Shown here: piece after piece, positions 1 through 9,602 of the stretch | How the letters are laid out: the number at the start of each line of letters is the position of its first letter | Numbering within the stretch: the first letter of the stretch is position 1 | NCBI RefSeq assembly: GCF_030272615.1 | Contig: NC_081409.1 | Coordinates: 876,501,594 to 876,565,593 of the forward strand | Source of the DNA: Cryptomeria japonica | Taxonomy: Eukaryota > Streptophyta > Pinopsida > Cupressales > Cupressaceae | DNA length: 64,000 nt | Direction: 5' to 3' | Made by a program: the position numbers and the translations under genes | The notes under the pieces: generated by a model | The model's database searches: none | Told to the model about the DNA's origin: nothing | Seen by the model: only the letters and a program-made list of their open reading frames with translations

Positions 1-1184
1 GTCCATGTGACTACACCTGTACCCAAGCTGAAAACATACCCAGAAGTTGACTTTCTGTCATCAACACAACCTGCCCAATCTGAGTCTGTAAAACCAACCA
101 GCCTATGATCTTTGCTTCTGCCGTATAGAATGCCAAAATCAGGAGTGCCCTTCACATATCTAAGCACACACTTCGCTGCAACCCAATGCTCAACTTTTGG
201 GGCTAACATGAAGCGAGAAATATAGCTCACAGCATAACTGATGTCAGGTCTAGTGGCGGTGAGATAGATGAGGCTGTCCACTAGTTGCCTGAATGAAGAC
301 TCATCCACTACAGGTGAATCTAATTTGGCTGATAATTTGAGCCCTATCTCCATAGGTGTAGATGCAAGTTTACAATCTTGCATTCGAAACTTATCTAGTA
401 GGCTCTTGGCATACTTTGACTGAGAAATGAATATGTGGCTATCAGTCTGCCAAACCTCTACATCGAGACAATAATGGAGAAGTCCCAAATCTGTCATATC
501 AAAATGCTGACACAAATTCTGTTTGACCTGCATGATCAGATGTGTTGCATTGCCAGTAATGATGAGATCATCAACATAGACTACTAGAAATAGAATATCA
601 TCACTAGTATGTTTGACATACAAATTGGGATCTGAAGGACTCCTCTGAAAGCCTTGATCAATCAAGTACTTATCAATTTTGATGTACAATGCACGAGGAG
701 CCTGTTTGAGGCCATAAAGTGCTTTGACTAGTCTACATACCTGGTGTTCCTTACCAGCAACCTTGAAACCTGGAGGCTGTGTCATGTAGACTTCTTCCTG
801 CAAATCACCATTGAGAAAGGCACTCTTGACGTCCATTTGATGGACTTTCCATCCAAATTGAGCTGAGAGAGCGAGGACAAGCCTAATGGTACTCATCTTG
901 GCTGTGGGAGCAAATGTCTCTTCATAGTCGATGCCCTCCTTCTGTGAAAACCCTTTTGCCACCAACTGAGCCTTGTACTTATCAAGACTTCCATCAACTT
1001 TATACTTGACTTTAAACACCCATTTGCAGCCAATGGGCTTCTTTCCTGGAGGAAGATCAGACAATACCCAAGTGTTGTTTTTCAGAAGACTATGTTGCTC
1101 CGCTGCCATAGCCTTTTCCCATTCAGGTACACCTTTAGCCTCTGTATATGTTTGAGGCTCATAAATACTGTGAATGTTGGCCAT
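1..1184 (-). pseudogene. Copia reverse transcriptase and start of RNase H, partial
   Basis: On the minus strand, translation from about 1184 down to 1 stays open and reads as the Copia RT domain. A typical start (EWEKAMAAE, then WVFKVKYK) lies at about 1130-1010, the MDVKSAFLNG block at about 840-805, and the catalytic YVDDLII block at about 590-570. Past about 330 come the blocks that follow RT (RQLVDSLIYL, ATRPDISYAV), leading into RNase H. The frame differs by one base from the integrase upstream; the shift is near 1180. RT would copy the element's RNA into cDNA in cytoplasmic particles. The C-terminus is cut by the window edge. Confidence 0.9.
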
Positions 1185-2851
1185 AGAGCAAAATTAACTG
1201 TGTGTTGTTGGCTCTTACCTCTAACAGATCTACCCTCAATGAGCTCATCATTATGAAGATCACCAATAGTCTTGGCCCACCACTTAGGCCCGAGAGTAGA
1301 AGTACCAACATCTGTTGCAGGATGAAGAGTGCCTAGAATATCTGGAGCAAGCTCCTTTGGATGTGGATCGAGAAGATCTTGAGGAAAGTCAGGGGGTGCA
1401 ATGTCATGCCTGGGAGACCCCACAACTTCAGAGTCAACTAAATCCCTCCCATCAAGTGGAGCTAAGGGAAGACGAACACCCATACTTACAGCCTTTGGAG
1501 GGTGATCCTTAGTGCTCAAATCAGGAGAGGAAGGCTGAAAAGGCCCTCTTTCTTCATCAAATACTACATCTCAACTGAATATGAGGTGATTAGTGTCTAT
1601 ATCAACCAGTCGATATGCCTTGTGGTTGTCACTGTAGCCGATGAACATCAATTTCTGACTCTTTGGATCCAGTTTGATGAGCGTGGCATCTGGAATCCAA
1701 ACATAAGCTGTAGAGCCAAAAACTTTCAAATGACTGATTTTGGGCTTCCTGCCAGACCAAGCTTCCTCTAGAGTCATCTTTTTAACGGCCTTTGTGGGAG
1801 ACCGGTTCAGAAGGTAGACTGCAATGAAGACCGCTTCCGCCCAAAAGTGTTTTGGAACATTTCTATGCTCCAACATAGACCGAGCCATCTCAGTGACTAT
1901 ACGGTTCCTGCACTCAACAACACCGTTCTACTGTGGGGTGTAAGGTGTGGTAAGTTGATGCTTAATGCCATGTGATGCACAAAAGTTGGTGAACTTTGTA
2001 GAACAAAATTCCCCTCCATTGTCGAACCGAAGAGTGACTATCTGACAACTAGACTCTTTTTCCACTAAGGCCTTAAACGTTTGAAACATGGTGAACACCT
2101 CTGATTTCTGCTTAAGAAAATAAACCCACATGCGTCTGCTGAAATCATCGACAAATAATAGAAAATACCTGCATCCAGTGACTGATGGAGTGTTCATGGG
2201 ACCACAAATGTCTGCATGAACGAGTTGCAAGACCTTGGATTCTCTCCAAGCGTCTCCATCTGAAAACGGAGTCCTATGCTGCTTTCCAGCTTGACACGCT
2301 CCGCAAACTCCATGATTCTGAGTTTGAATCTCAAGTAATCCTACGACTAGATCCTCTCGAACCAACCGAGAGAGATAGTGGACATTGAGATGCCCATATC
2401 GCTGATGCCAAAGAGTGCTGATGGAAGTACTCCTAGCTGCCATAGCGAGCTCCTGAGAACCAGTAGAATCAACAAGTCTATAAAGACCATGATCCTCAAT
2501 ACCAACTGCAACTGTAGTGCGAGTCTCCCTGTCAACAATGTTGCACTTGTGCAACCCGAAGACGACATCCAGCTGTGGTGAATGTTGTATAATCTGACTG
2601 ACTGACAATAGATTGAGCTTCATACCAGGTACAAAGTATACATTGAGGAATATTAAATCCCTCCCACCAGATGAAATCTGAACGTTGCCCTTGCCGACAA
2701 CAGTATACTCTTCACCTCCACCAAAGATCACTGAATCAATGAAAGGAATGTACTCTGTAAACCAATCCCGATGATGTGTGAAATGTTGAGAGGCTCCAGA
2801 GTCAATGTACCAGGCTGATGATTGAACATCATCAGAGGAGGTTTGGGCCAT
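1185..2851 (-). pseudogene. Copia protease, GAG-pre-integrase and integrase region
   Basis: The minus-strand frame starting near 2851 shows the retropepsin active site DSGAS about 20 residues in. A zinc-binding GAG-pre-integrase segment (HQRYGHLN ... CGACQAGKQ) and the integrase core follow: first catalytic Asp in HADICGP, second in RFDNGGEF. The frame is stopped at 1928-1930 just after TPYTPQ, a TAG where CAG is expected, and again at 1571-1573. It then runs to the frameshift near 1180. The segment after the integrase core is rich in Pro and acidic residues, as usual for the Copia linker to RT. This is a pseudogene; function is inferred from family motifs. Confidence 0.92.
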
Positions 2852-2923
2852 GAACGCATAGAAGGCAGATTCCTTCCGATCAGGATGTGTGGCAAAATTG
2901 GCTTTCTGCTTAGACCCTCCCTA

Positions 2924-3727
2924 TTTGGATTGCTGGGATGCTATCAATTTCCGGCAATCTTTCACCAAATGGCCATATATATGACAGTAGGAACACTGTA
3001 AGCTCTTCTTTTTGGAAGACTGCTGAGGTGGACCTTGACCTTGTCCTTTCTGCTGGAAGGACGGAGCTTTACCCTTGTACTTAGGCGAAGCTGAGGCTGT
3101 GAAAGCCTGTTCAGTGGATGAACTAGCGCTGCTTCCAAACTGTTGCTTCCATTGATCCTGTTAGAGCAGTTTGTTGCAAATATCACGAAATTTCAAATCA
3201 ACACTAGTAGAGGAGATATTGAGCGTATCAATGAAATGGTCGTAGGATCTAGGAAGGCTTTTCAGCGTGATCACTACCATATCCTCTTCCACCATGGTTC
3301 GGCCTATAACTTCTAACTGATCACGGATGTCCTTGATCTTCGTAAGATGTGCCAGGATAGATGACTTCTCATCCATCATGATAGAAAACAACATATTCTT
3401 CAGAAAGAAAGCTCGGCTCTTGTCAGACGTTTCATGAAGATCCTTCAAAAGATCCCAAATCTCTTTTGTTGTTTTACCTGAAGGCACCTGTGGGAGTTGA
3501 TCATCTGTGACGGAGAGTTTGATAAGCATGATAGCCTCTCGATTCTTCACATCATGTTTGTCTTGATCATCCCCTGTTGTTGTAGGACGAGATTCCTTGC
3601 CCAAAACAAGTTGATCAAGGCAACGATACTCAAAGATGGTAAGCATACATTGTTTCCAGGTGTTGTAGTTGCGGCCGTTGAACTTTTGACTGTGTTCCAA
3701 CATGATGTTGGTTAATGATGTCATCAC
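2924..3727 (-). pseudogene. Copia gag (UBN2 type) with CCHC zinc knuckle
   Basis: The minus-strand frame begins with an ATG at 3727 and reads as a plant Copia gag: a FNGRNYNTWKQ block near the N-terminus, then LLKDLHET and the helix-rich SYDHFIDTL segment. A TAA at 3161-3163 interrupts it. The same frame then continues through a Gln/Lys/Ser-rich stretch to a zinc knuckle of the form CX2CX4HX4C at about 3000-2960. A TAG at 2921-2923 follows and then the protease. Gag would form the virus-like particle and the knuckle would bind RNA. The frame is intact but the two stops make it non-coding. Confidence 0.9.
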
Positions 3728-4406
3728 GGAAATCGAGGTTGATCGAGGTCAACTAAGTGAAAGCAAGAGACAGAAGAATCTGAAAAAAAAATCAGAATAG
3801 AAACAGCTGCTGAAAAAACTGAAACCCTATAGGAGAATTCTGGCACGAATTCCAAGGTTTGGAAGAAACCCAAAAATTAAAATTTTCTGCACACTTAAAA
3901 CAGCATAAATGGTGCCAAAAAAACAGCAAAAATCCCAACGTCCACAGAAATAGCAGAAATTGTGAACTGTTTTTAAATTTCAAGGCAAATTGCTGGCACA
4001 AAAATTGAGGCACGGAAAACGAGGCACCCAGAAAAATCTGAGACCAACCCAAAAAAGCTCTCAAAAAACCCACCAAGAATCTGAAAGCAAAATGCAAATC
4101 CGACGACTCAAAAATTGAGGCACGGAAAATGATGCACCCAAAAAATCTGACGACGACCCAATTGAGCTCTTAAAAAACCCACCAAGAATCTACAACCAAA
4201 ATAAAATTTCGACTTGAACAGAAGGGTCAAAATCCTAGTCAAAAATTGCAGAAACCCTAGGAAAATTTTCAACCTGCAAAAAAAAACTGCCCAAGAAGAG
4301 AAAAAAAATCTGTTTTTTTTTTTAAAAAAAGTTTAAAAAAAAATCTCTTCAATAAAAACTTCAAAAAATTTTAATAACAAAAATTTTCGAAATTTTTTAT
4401 TTCCAT
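3728..4406 (-). other. Copia untranslated leader with a 110-bp duplication
   Basis: This lies between the primer site and the gag ATG of the minus-strand Copia element. It holds no convincing coding sequence and is A-rich on the plus strand. A block starting AAAATTGAGGCACGGAAAA occurs at 4001 and again at 4111, followed each time by similar sequence containing AACCCACCAAGAATCT. It is therefore a two-copy tandem duplication with a 110-base period. Confidence 0.7.
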
Positions 4407-4418
4407 GCTCTGATACCA
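4407..4418 (-). other. Copia primer-binding site (initiator Met tRNA type)
   Basis: The minus strand reads TGGTATCAGAGC immediately after the LTR end. This is complementary to the 3' end of plant initiator-methionine tRNA, the usual primer of Copia elements. Confidence 0.92.
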
Positions 4419-4855
4419 TGAAAAATAAATTGAATGAATGATTCAATAATCAGATGATTACATTGAACAACATACACACGTATATATAGAGGTTACAAGA
4501 CGATGTTCTATAATTAGAACATAACGTTAAAGTAAAAGATTAAAGAGCTAAAAGCTAAATTAAGCTTAAAAGCTAATTAACTAAAAAGAAAAAGCTAAAT
4601 GCTAAATAAAGCTTAAAAGCTAATTAATTAAAAAGAAAAAGCTAAATGCTAAATAAAGCTTAAAAGCTAATTAACTAAAAAGCTAAATGACCATTAAACA
4701 AGGAACTAAATATAGGTGACTAAAATATAATTAAATATTCTAATATAATGAACCGCAGTTCCATGCTCCAAAGGAATAATAATCAAATAATAAAAGATAT
4801 ATTCTTCGTATGGTGTTACTTCTCCTTGTTTGGTGTCTCTTATTTACTTTCAACA
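4419..4855 (-). repeat. Copia 5' LTR (437 bp)
   Basis: On the minus strand the LTR starts TGTTGAAAGTAAATAAG at 4855 and ends in CA at 4419, abutting the primer site. It contains a tandem repeat of about 47 bp, with GCTTAAAAGCTAATTA recurring at 4564, 4611 and 4658. The partner LTR is outside the window. Confidence 0.88.
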
Positions 4856-4989
4856 ATCATGATTCTTCACATGCACCTTGACTTTTGATGAAATTAACTT
4901 TAATTTATATTTTATAATTATATTATATTTTATTTTTTATTTTTATGATATTTTATATTTTTTTATTATTATAATCCCATTTTAAAAAG

Positions 4990-5480
4990 GGGGCATTACA
5001 AGATTGAAAATACTATGTTATTAAATGTTCATGAAGATTCGATTGCAAAAAAACCCTTTTTGAAAAGCTAGGAAACCTATACCAAGCCAAATCACTAGTT
5101 AATAAGTTTTTTCTACGAAAGTAATACACTTTGAGGATGAATGATGATGATTTTATTCTTGAGCACCTAAAATGCATTCGACATGGTTATAACCCAATTA
5201 CAATTTGTGGGTGAGAAGATGAGGAAGATCATTCTCGTGACCCTTTCATGTTCTTTACAAGACTTATGGGAGAACCTAGTAATGGGTAGTGGAAGCATTG
5301 TCTCAAAATTAGTGCTCGATGAGATAGTTGGTGCCTTTCACTCTAACAGATATGAGGAGAAGGGCTCTCAAATCTACCAAAGAGGCCTTGGTTGTTCGTT
5401 TTGTGGGTGATCTAAAAAAGGGGAAAGGAGGACACCAATAGATCTAAGTCTCTTAAGAGATCTACACTCCTAACAATTTG
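4990..5480 (+). pseudogene. Copia gag fragment, heavily decayed
   Basis: Plus-strand translation around 5060-5160 gives a gag-like block (EKLGNLYQAKSLVNKFFL). Around 5350-5400, in another frame, comes the RRALKSTKEALVVR type block that precedes the zinc knuckle in plant Copia gag proteins. Frames shift and stops are frequent, and no LTR or pol was found next to it. It lies just beyond the LTR of the left Copia element but in opposite orientation, so it is a separate older remnant. Confidence 0.6.
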
Positions 5481-7411
5481 AAGGAAAAATGATGAAACAA
5501 TGGCAACACAAACCATTTCAAAAGGGATTGCAAGGATGGCAGAGATGCATTTTTTGAGACTTTTTAAAGACTTAAATAAAGGAGTTATTCATACCATTGT
5601 TCAAAAACTTGGCAACCTAAATTTTAATGACTCCTTAAGCCTTGACAAAACTCAACAAATTAAAAAGTTAAATATACATACAAAACAAACTAAACTAATG
5701 CATGAAATGCATAAAGAATGAATTTAGACAACACAAAAGTCTATTTTGAATTTTTGATATAGTAGCATCACTTGACTTGGGATTGACTAGGCGAAACAGA
5801 TGCATAGATGAAATTCAGATATTCAAATTTCAAGATCAGATATTCAAATTTCAAGACCTAAGCAATAGAGACTAAAAACTGAAATTCATAAAATGTGGAA
5901 AAATTATGTTCATCATTTCAAGCCAAATAAAGGAAAAAACTCTGCTTCCATCTAGCACAACACAAAACAATAATTTGTATTACATTTTCCTATTTATAAC
6001 CAACATGAGGATTGGAGGCTAAATTTCATATTTTGATTGCTTTTAAGTTTTAAGCAAATGCTGATAAATGCTTTCAATCAACTGATATTCAATTTAACGT
6101 GCTAAGACCCTAATTACAGAAAACAACGATGACAAAAAACATAAAAGTCGGGCACATTTTCACATACCCATGGCAATTTTTTTCATTAGGCAAGCCTCTA
6201 AAAATTCTTGCCAAGTCTGTGCTGTAAACTCAGCAAGTCTCACCAAGAAACTCACAAGTTTCCTGCACTGACTCAGTCCACAAGTCCCAAGCGAATACTT
6301 GCCAGGCAGAAAAACTTGAGCATCCAGCTTATAACTCACTAAATTTGTACACTATGATCCACACAAGAAAACCTGATTTTGCATTCCCTTTACAACATTA
6401 TATTGTAACAATGAACTACAGATCATCACTCTAGACAGGAATTATCTAAATCTTTATCACATCATTGATTATTATGCCAAAATGTGCATGAGTGGCAATC
6501 TCTGAAAAACAAACCATTGAAGCTTCTTTATGTGATCAGTTCTGGTCAAACTTCCACAACCTTTGTGACACGTAGCTAAGATTGTAATTAAATGTTCTCT
6601 TTTATGCAAACTGCACATGATTATTTGTTTGTAATAGATTTATTCATGTAAGGAGCTCTAATCTGTATCCAATACGCCCTTCATAATTTATGATGGTCCA
6701 TAGAGGATCATTCTAAATGTTTATCATATGAATCTTTATCACAATGTCATTATCAAGGTTGTAATTTTGGTCAAAAATAATTCCACTATGGTGTAGCTAA
6801 TATCATAATTATTGGCCTTTCATTTTTGGTCCTTTCCGCCCTCATGTTAAGCCTGTTGATAGTTATCAATATAAGCAAGCAGACCTAGTCTGCAATCTAT
6901 ATAAATCATTCTTTGCGTCGGATGGAACACATAGTTCTTCGAGAAAATGGACCATACAGTGTCCTCCTTGTGGCAATCATCTAAATCTTCACAACAATAT
7001 TAATGGTTCTGCTCGTTAAAGTTGTCATATTGTTCTTTTTGTTGTGGATGTAACCCGTCCTCGAGTGCTTGTAATAGTGTTATCTACGTATAAAGAGCTC
7101 TAATCCGCAGTCCATTAACAAAACTCCCCATGGACATCGGAGCGTTCTACAGAATTCATAATACAGTTATGTATATAAGAAGCTCTAAACTTACATCCCT
7201 AAGAATCATTCCTTGTAATGGTGAGCCACAAAGTGGCCTTCAAATCATCTCCAAAACTTTATCACAATTTTCCCAAATTCTATTCTCCAAAGTTACGAAA
7301 TGCAGAAGCTAGAAATTTTTAAACTTAAGTTAAATTCCTTTCACAAAAGCTAACACCTAACCCTAGGGTTGCGAACCGGAAGAACACATAAAATTAGCTA
7401 AATTCCCTTAC
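5481..7411. other. Non-coding DNA, probably intron 1 or flank of the KAKU4-like gene
   Basis: No gene was recognised. If the minus-strand exon at 7412-7697 is real, this lies inside its first intron. From about 6430 to 7310 there are diverged repeated phrases: GAGCTCTAATC(C/T)G at about 6653 and 7096 with a weaker copy at 7180, and (A)ATCATCTAAATCTT-like text at about 6445, 6978 and 7247. This suggests an old degenerate tandem repeat. Short open frames here (5500-5721, 7130-7312) have no recognisable product. Confidence 0.5.
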
Positions 7412-7697
7412 CGGAAGTGTTGTCCTCCTCATCGTCATCGTCACCCGAAGAAGAAGCCGACGAAGACGACGTCTCCTCCGGCCGCCGGAAAACAGAGGAA
7501 AACAACTTTCCGGCGCCGCTAGCGATGGGGTTTACAATCCTCGAAAACCACGACCTGCTGCTAGAATTACCATGGCGGCTCTCGAGCGGGCGATCATATG
7601 GAGTCCTAGCTGGAGCGTAACGCCTGCGGCCACGAAGCTGCTTGCCCCCTGCACCTCCACCTCCATCTCCACTCCCGTAATAGGGTGTCACTTCCAT
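7412..7697 (-). CDS. KAKU4-like nuclear-envelope/pore protein, first exon
   Basis: An ATG at 7697 (minus) opens about 95 codons. The N-terminus is Gly-rich (GDGGGGAGGK), then a basic patch (RGRRRY), then RTPYDRP. A short WFSRIVNP segment, the block ASGAGKLFSSVFR and a Ser run with an acidic run (SSSSASSSGDDDDEED) follow. From memory this order matches the N-terminus of plant KAKU4, a nuclear-envelope protein affecting nuclear shape and associated with the nuclear pore. NUP1/NUP136 shares the TPYDRP part and is the alternative. Coding ends at 7412 at a good donor (CCG|GTAAGG); the open frame runs a few codons further into the presumed intron. The exon is richer in CpG and GC than its surroundings. 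No second exon was recognised, so this is either a long-intron gene or an isolated 5' fragment. Confidence 0.62.
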
Positions 7698-8100
7698 TAG
7701 GGTTTTCTCTTCTCAATGTTATGAAAAGGGCCGAGTAACAATGAAAATGTTCATTACAGTGAACAAGCATGCGCCTGCCAAACCCTACGCAAAAGAGCAG
7801 CTGTCGCAGAGAATAAAGCGAAAATGTGGGGAAAAATTCATGGCGTTTGGGTTTTCAATTTTTCCAGTTATTTTTCTTGAGGCCGCCTCTTTTCGGTGAG
7901 TATATTCTTTGTGCGGATGGATATAGAGTGTGTATATGTCGTGGAGTGGATAAAGCGTTGAAATTAATGGGCGTGTAGTTTTATGTGATGTATTATGGAG
8001 GAGACTACTTTGACTTTGAGCTTCAAATTTGTTCGGGGTCGACTAGATTTTGCAGCCCTCGTTTTGGGGGTAATGGGCGTTAAAGCAATTTTTTAAACTA
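7698..8100 (-). promoter_or_regulatory. 5' UTR and promoter region of the KAKU4-like exon
   Basis: The minus strand just upstream of the ATG reads AGAGAAAACCCTAATGG, so a telo-box (AAACCCTA) lies at about 7697-7705, immediately before the start codon. Such boxes are common near transcription starts of plant housekeeping genes. No clear TATA box was chosen. Confidence 0.45.
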
Positions 8101-8394
8101 TTGTTTGTAGTTAAGTTCCCATTGTTTTTTGTGTAGAGGCAAAAAGTACATGCTCCGTATTTGTAAAACTCATTTCACTTAACTTGGTAAGGGTACCATG
8201 AGCATGATGTGGATTTTTAAAAAATTAAGAATGAATGTTTTTCTAAAATATTTCATTTCAATTGAACATGACTTTTTTTGCAATGTAAATATTTGTCTTT
8301 GTTTTTATTTTTAGTTTTTTAGTTTTTTAGTTTTTTATTAAAATATTAGAGTTGCATGTTAAGTGAGTTTAATTTTGGAGGAAACTTTATGGTT
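8101..8394. other. Intergenic AT-rich DNA
   Basis: Nothing coding was seen. There are T-rich runs and short repeats of TTTTTAG near 8310-8335. Confidence 0.5.
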
Positions 8395-8460
8395 AATTGT
8401 GTTTAAGTTGGAGTAAGGCTGGGATGGGTGACCTCCCAGGAAGGCCTAATATTTCACCTT
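8395..8460 (+). repeat. 5S rRNA-like fragment (internal promoter region)
   Basis: The segment GGATGGGTGACCTCCCAGGA at about 8428-8447 matches the box C and downstream part of plant 5S rRNA (GGATGGGTGACCTCCTGGGA) with one mismatch. The preceding GTTTAAGTTGGAGTAAGGCT resembles a shortened box A/IE region. The 5' half of 5S rRNA is missing, so it is not a functional 5S gene. A 5S-derived SINE or a Cassandra-type TRIM remnant is more likely. Confidence 0.6.
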
Positions 8461-9002
8461 GTGAACATCACCTAGATGCAATGAGTGCTAAGTGGACCAT
8501 TCATTCTCATGAGAGATGGGTTCTTGTGAACCACTACTCATGAAACATGGATCATTGAGTTTGACTCAAAAACTACACAATTGAATCCTCATAGTTATAT
8601 CATAATTTAACTTTTTATGGAAAATATCTATTATTAATCGATATTAGAGTAGTGTTAAATTGTTTATCTATATCATATGTTTAAATTATATTTATTTTGT
8701 TTGAATGAAAAAAAAAAGATCTCAAACATTAGAATCTTGTTAAAATGTATTTTTAATATTTTACTATTGCTACAAAATTTGAATTAGAGAAATCATAATA
8801 TTTTCACAATCTATTGTATTGTTTATAATGTTTCTAAATTTAAATATGTCAAAAAAAATTACATCAATATTTTGATCACTCTATGATCCATCATTGAGAA
8901 ATATTTATCATCTTCTCCCTAGTCAAACTATAAGTCTTTAACTTAACATAAACATGTGCAATTTCAACTCTACATTTTTATTTACTTAATTTGTAAGTGT
9001 AG
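8461..9002. other. Intergenic AT-rich DNA
   Basis: The first 110 bases (to about 8570) may belong to the 5S-like repeat: they hold a near-inverted pair, CATGAGAGATGGGTTCTTGTG and CATGAAACATGG. The rest shows no gene or repeat I can name. Confidence 0.4.
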
Positions 9003-9602
9003 TGTCGTAAATTGTACACCCTTGCTAGGGTGGTACAATTTCACACGTAGGTTAGCACCCGCCTTAGTGTATCTTGCACCTTGCATTTCTAATTTCCCTT
9101 TAAGCATTTAATTAATTAATTTAATTAAATCTAAAATCATATTTCATCGCTTCATACATCATAAAATTGGGCCCTTTACCCTAAGTGTGCCCCTTTTTAT
9201 TTTATTCCTCCAATAAATCATTTAATCATAAACCTTAATTATGTCTTATTTCAGCCTTTAAGGCCCAATTTCGCATATCAAAACACCTCGAAATCAGTTG
9301 TAACTTTAGGAATTGCTCTAATATCATCATATCTAATGGCCCTGAAAATTTGGTGAAAAGTTGGTCGGACCATGGCGAGAGTGCACATGGTCCTCGACTT
9401 TTTTTCTCGAAATTTTGGGAGCACAATTCTATGATATTATAATGCTTAACCCCAAAAGACTGGCGGGAAATTCAATTCCTAGGTCGGCCTAAAGACGGAA
9501 TCAAGTCGAAATTAAGATCTAGGGTTTCATACATAAGAGCTCTCTTTCTTCATTTGAAGGCAACTAAGATCTATCTAATCTAAGGGAGTTTTCAACAAAG
9601 AT
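9003..9602 (+). repeat. Element D 5' LTR, part 1
   Basis: It begins TGTCGTAAATTGTACACCC with a short inverted match (GGGTGGTACAATTTCACAC) 15 bases on, typical of a gypsy LTR start. It is followed by ordinary LTR-like non-coding sequence and interrupted at 9603 by the large inverted repeat. The LTR continues at 12843 and again at 40073, ending before the primer site at 40516. The assignment rests on continuity after removing the dated insertions; no second copy of this LTR was found in the window. Confidence 0.6.

Larger units (their letters stand above)
1..4855 (-). mobile_element. Copia LTR retrotransposon, 5' part, decayed; runs off the left edge
   Basis: Read on the minus strand the order is LTR (4419-4855), primer site (4407-4418), untranslated leader (3728-4406), gag, zinc knuckle, protease, integrase, reverse transcriptase. 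Integrase before reverse transcriptase is the Ty1/Copia order. Gag and pol share one frame, as is usual for plant Copia. In-frame stops lie at 3161-3163, 2921-2923, 1928-1930 and 1571-1573, with one frameshift near 1180, so this copy is dead. The end of the RNase H, the polypurine tract and the 3' LTR lie outside the window, so the target-site duplication cannot be checked; the five bases after the LTR are ATCAT. Confidence 0.93.

Noticed and set aside
7417-7620. A plus-strand protein overlapping the KAKU4-like exon
   Set aside because: It is the complement of the Ser/Asp-rich exon, and the minus frame has the start, donor and domain order.
8395-8460. A functional 5S rRNA gene
   Set aside because: Only the 3' part around box C matches; the 5' half is missing and the middle is shortened.
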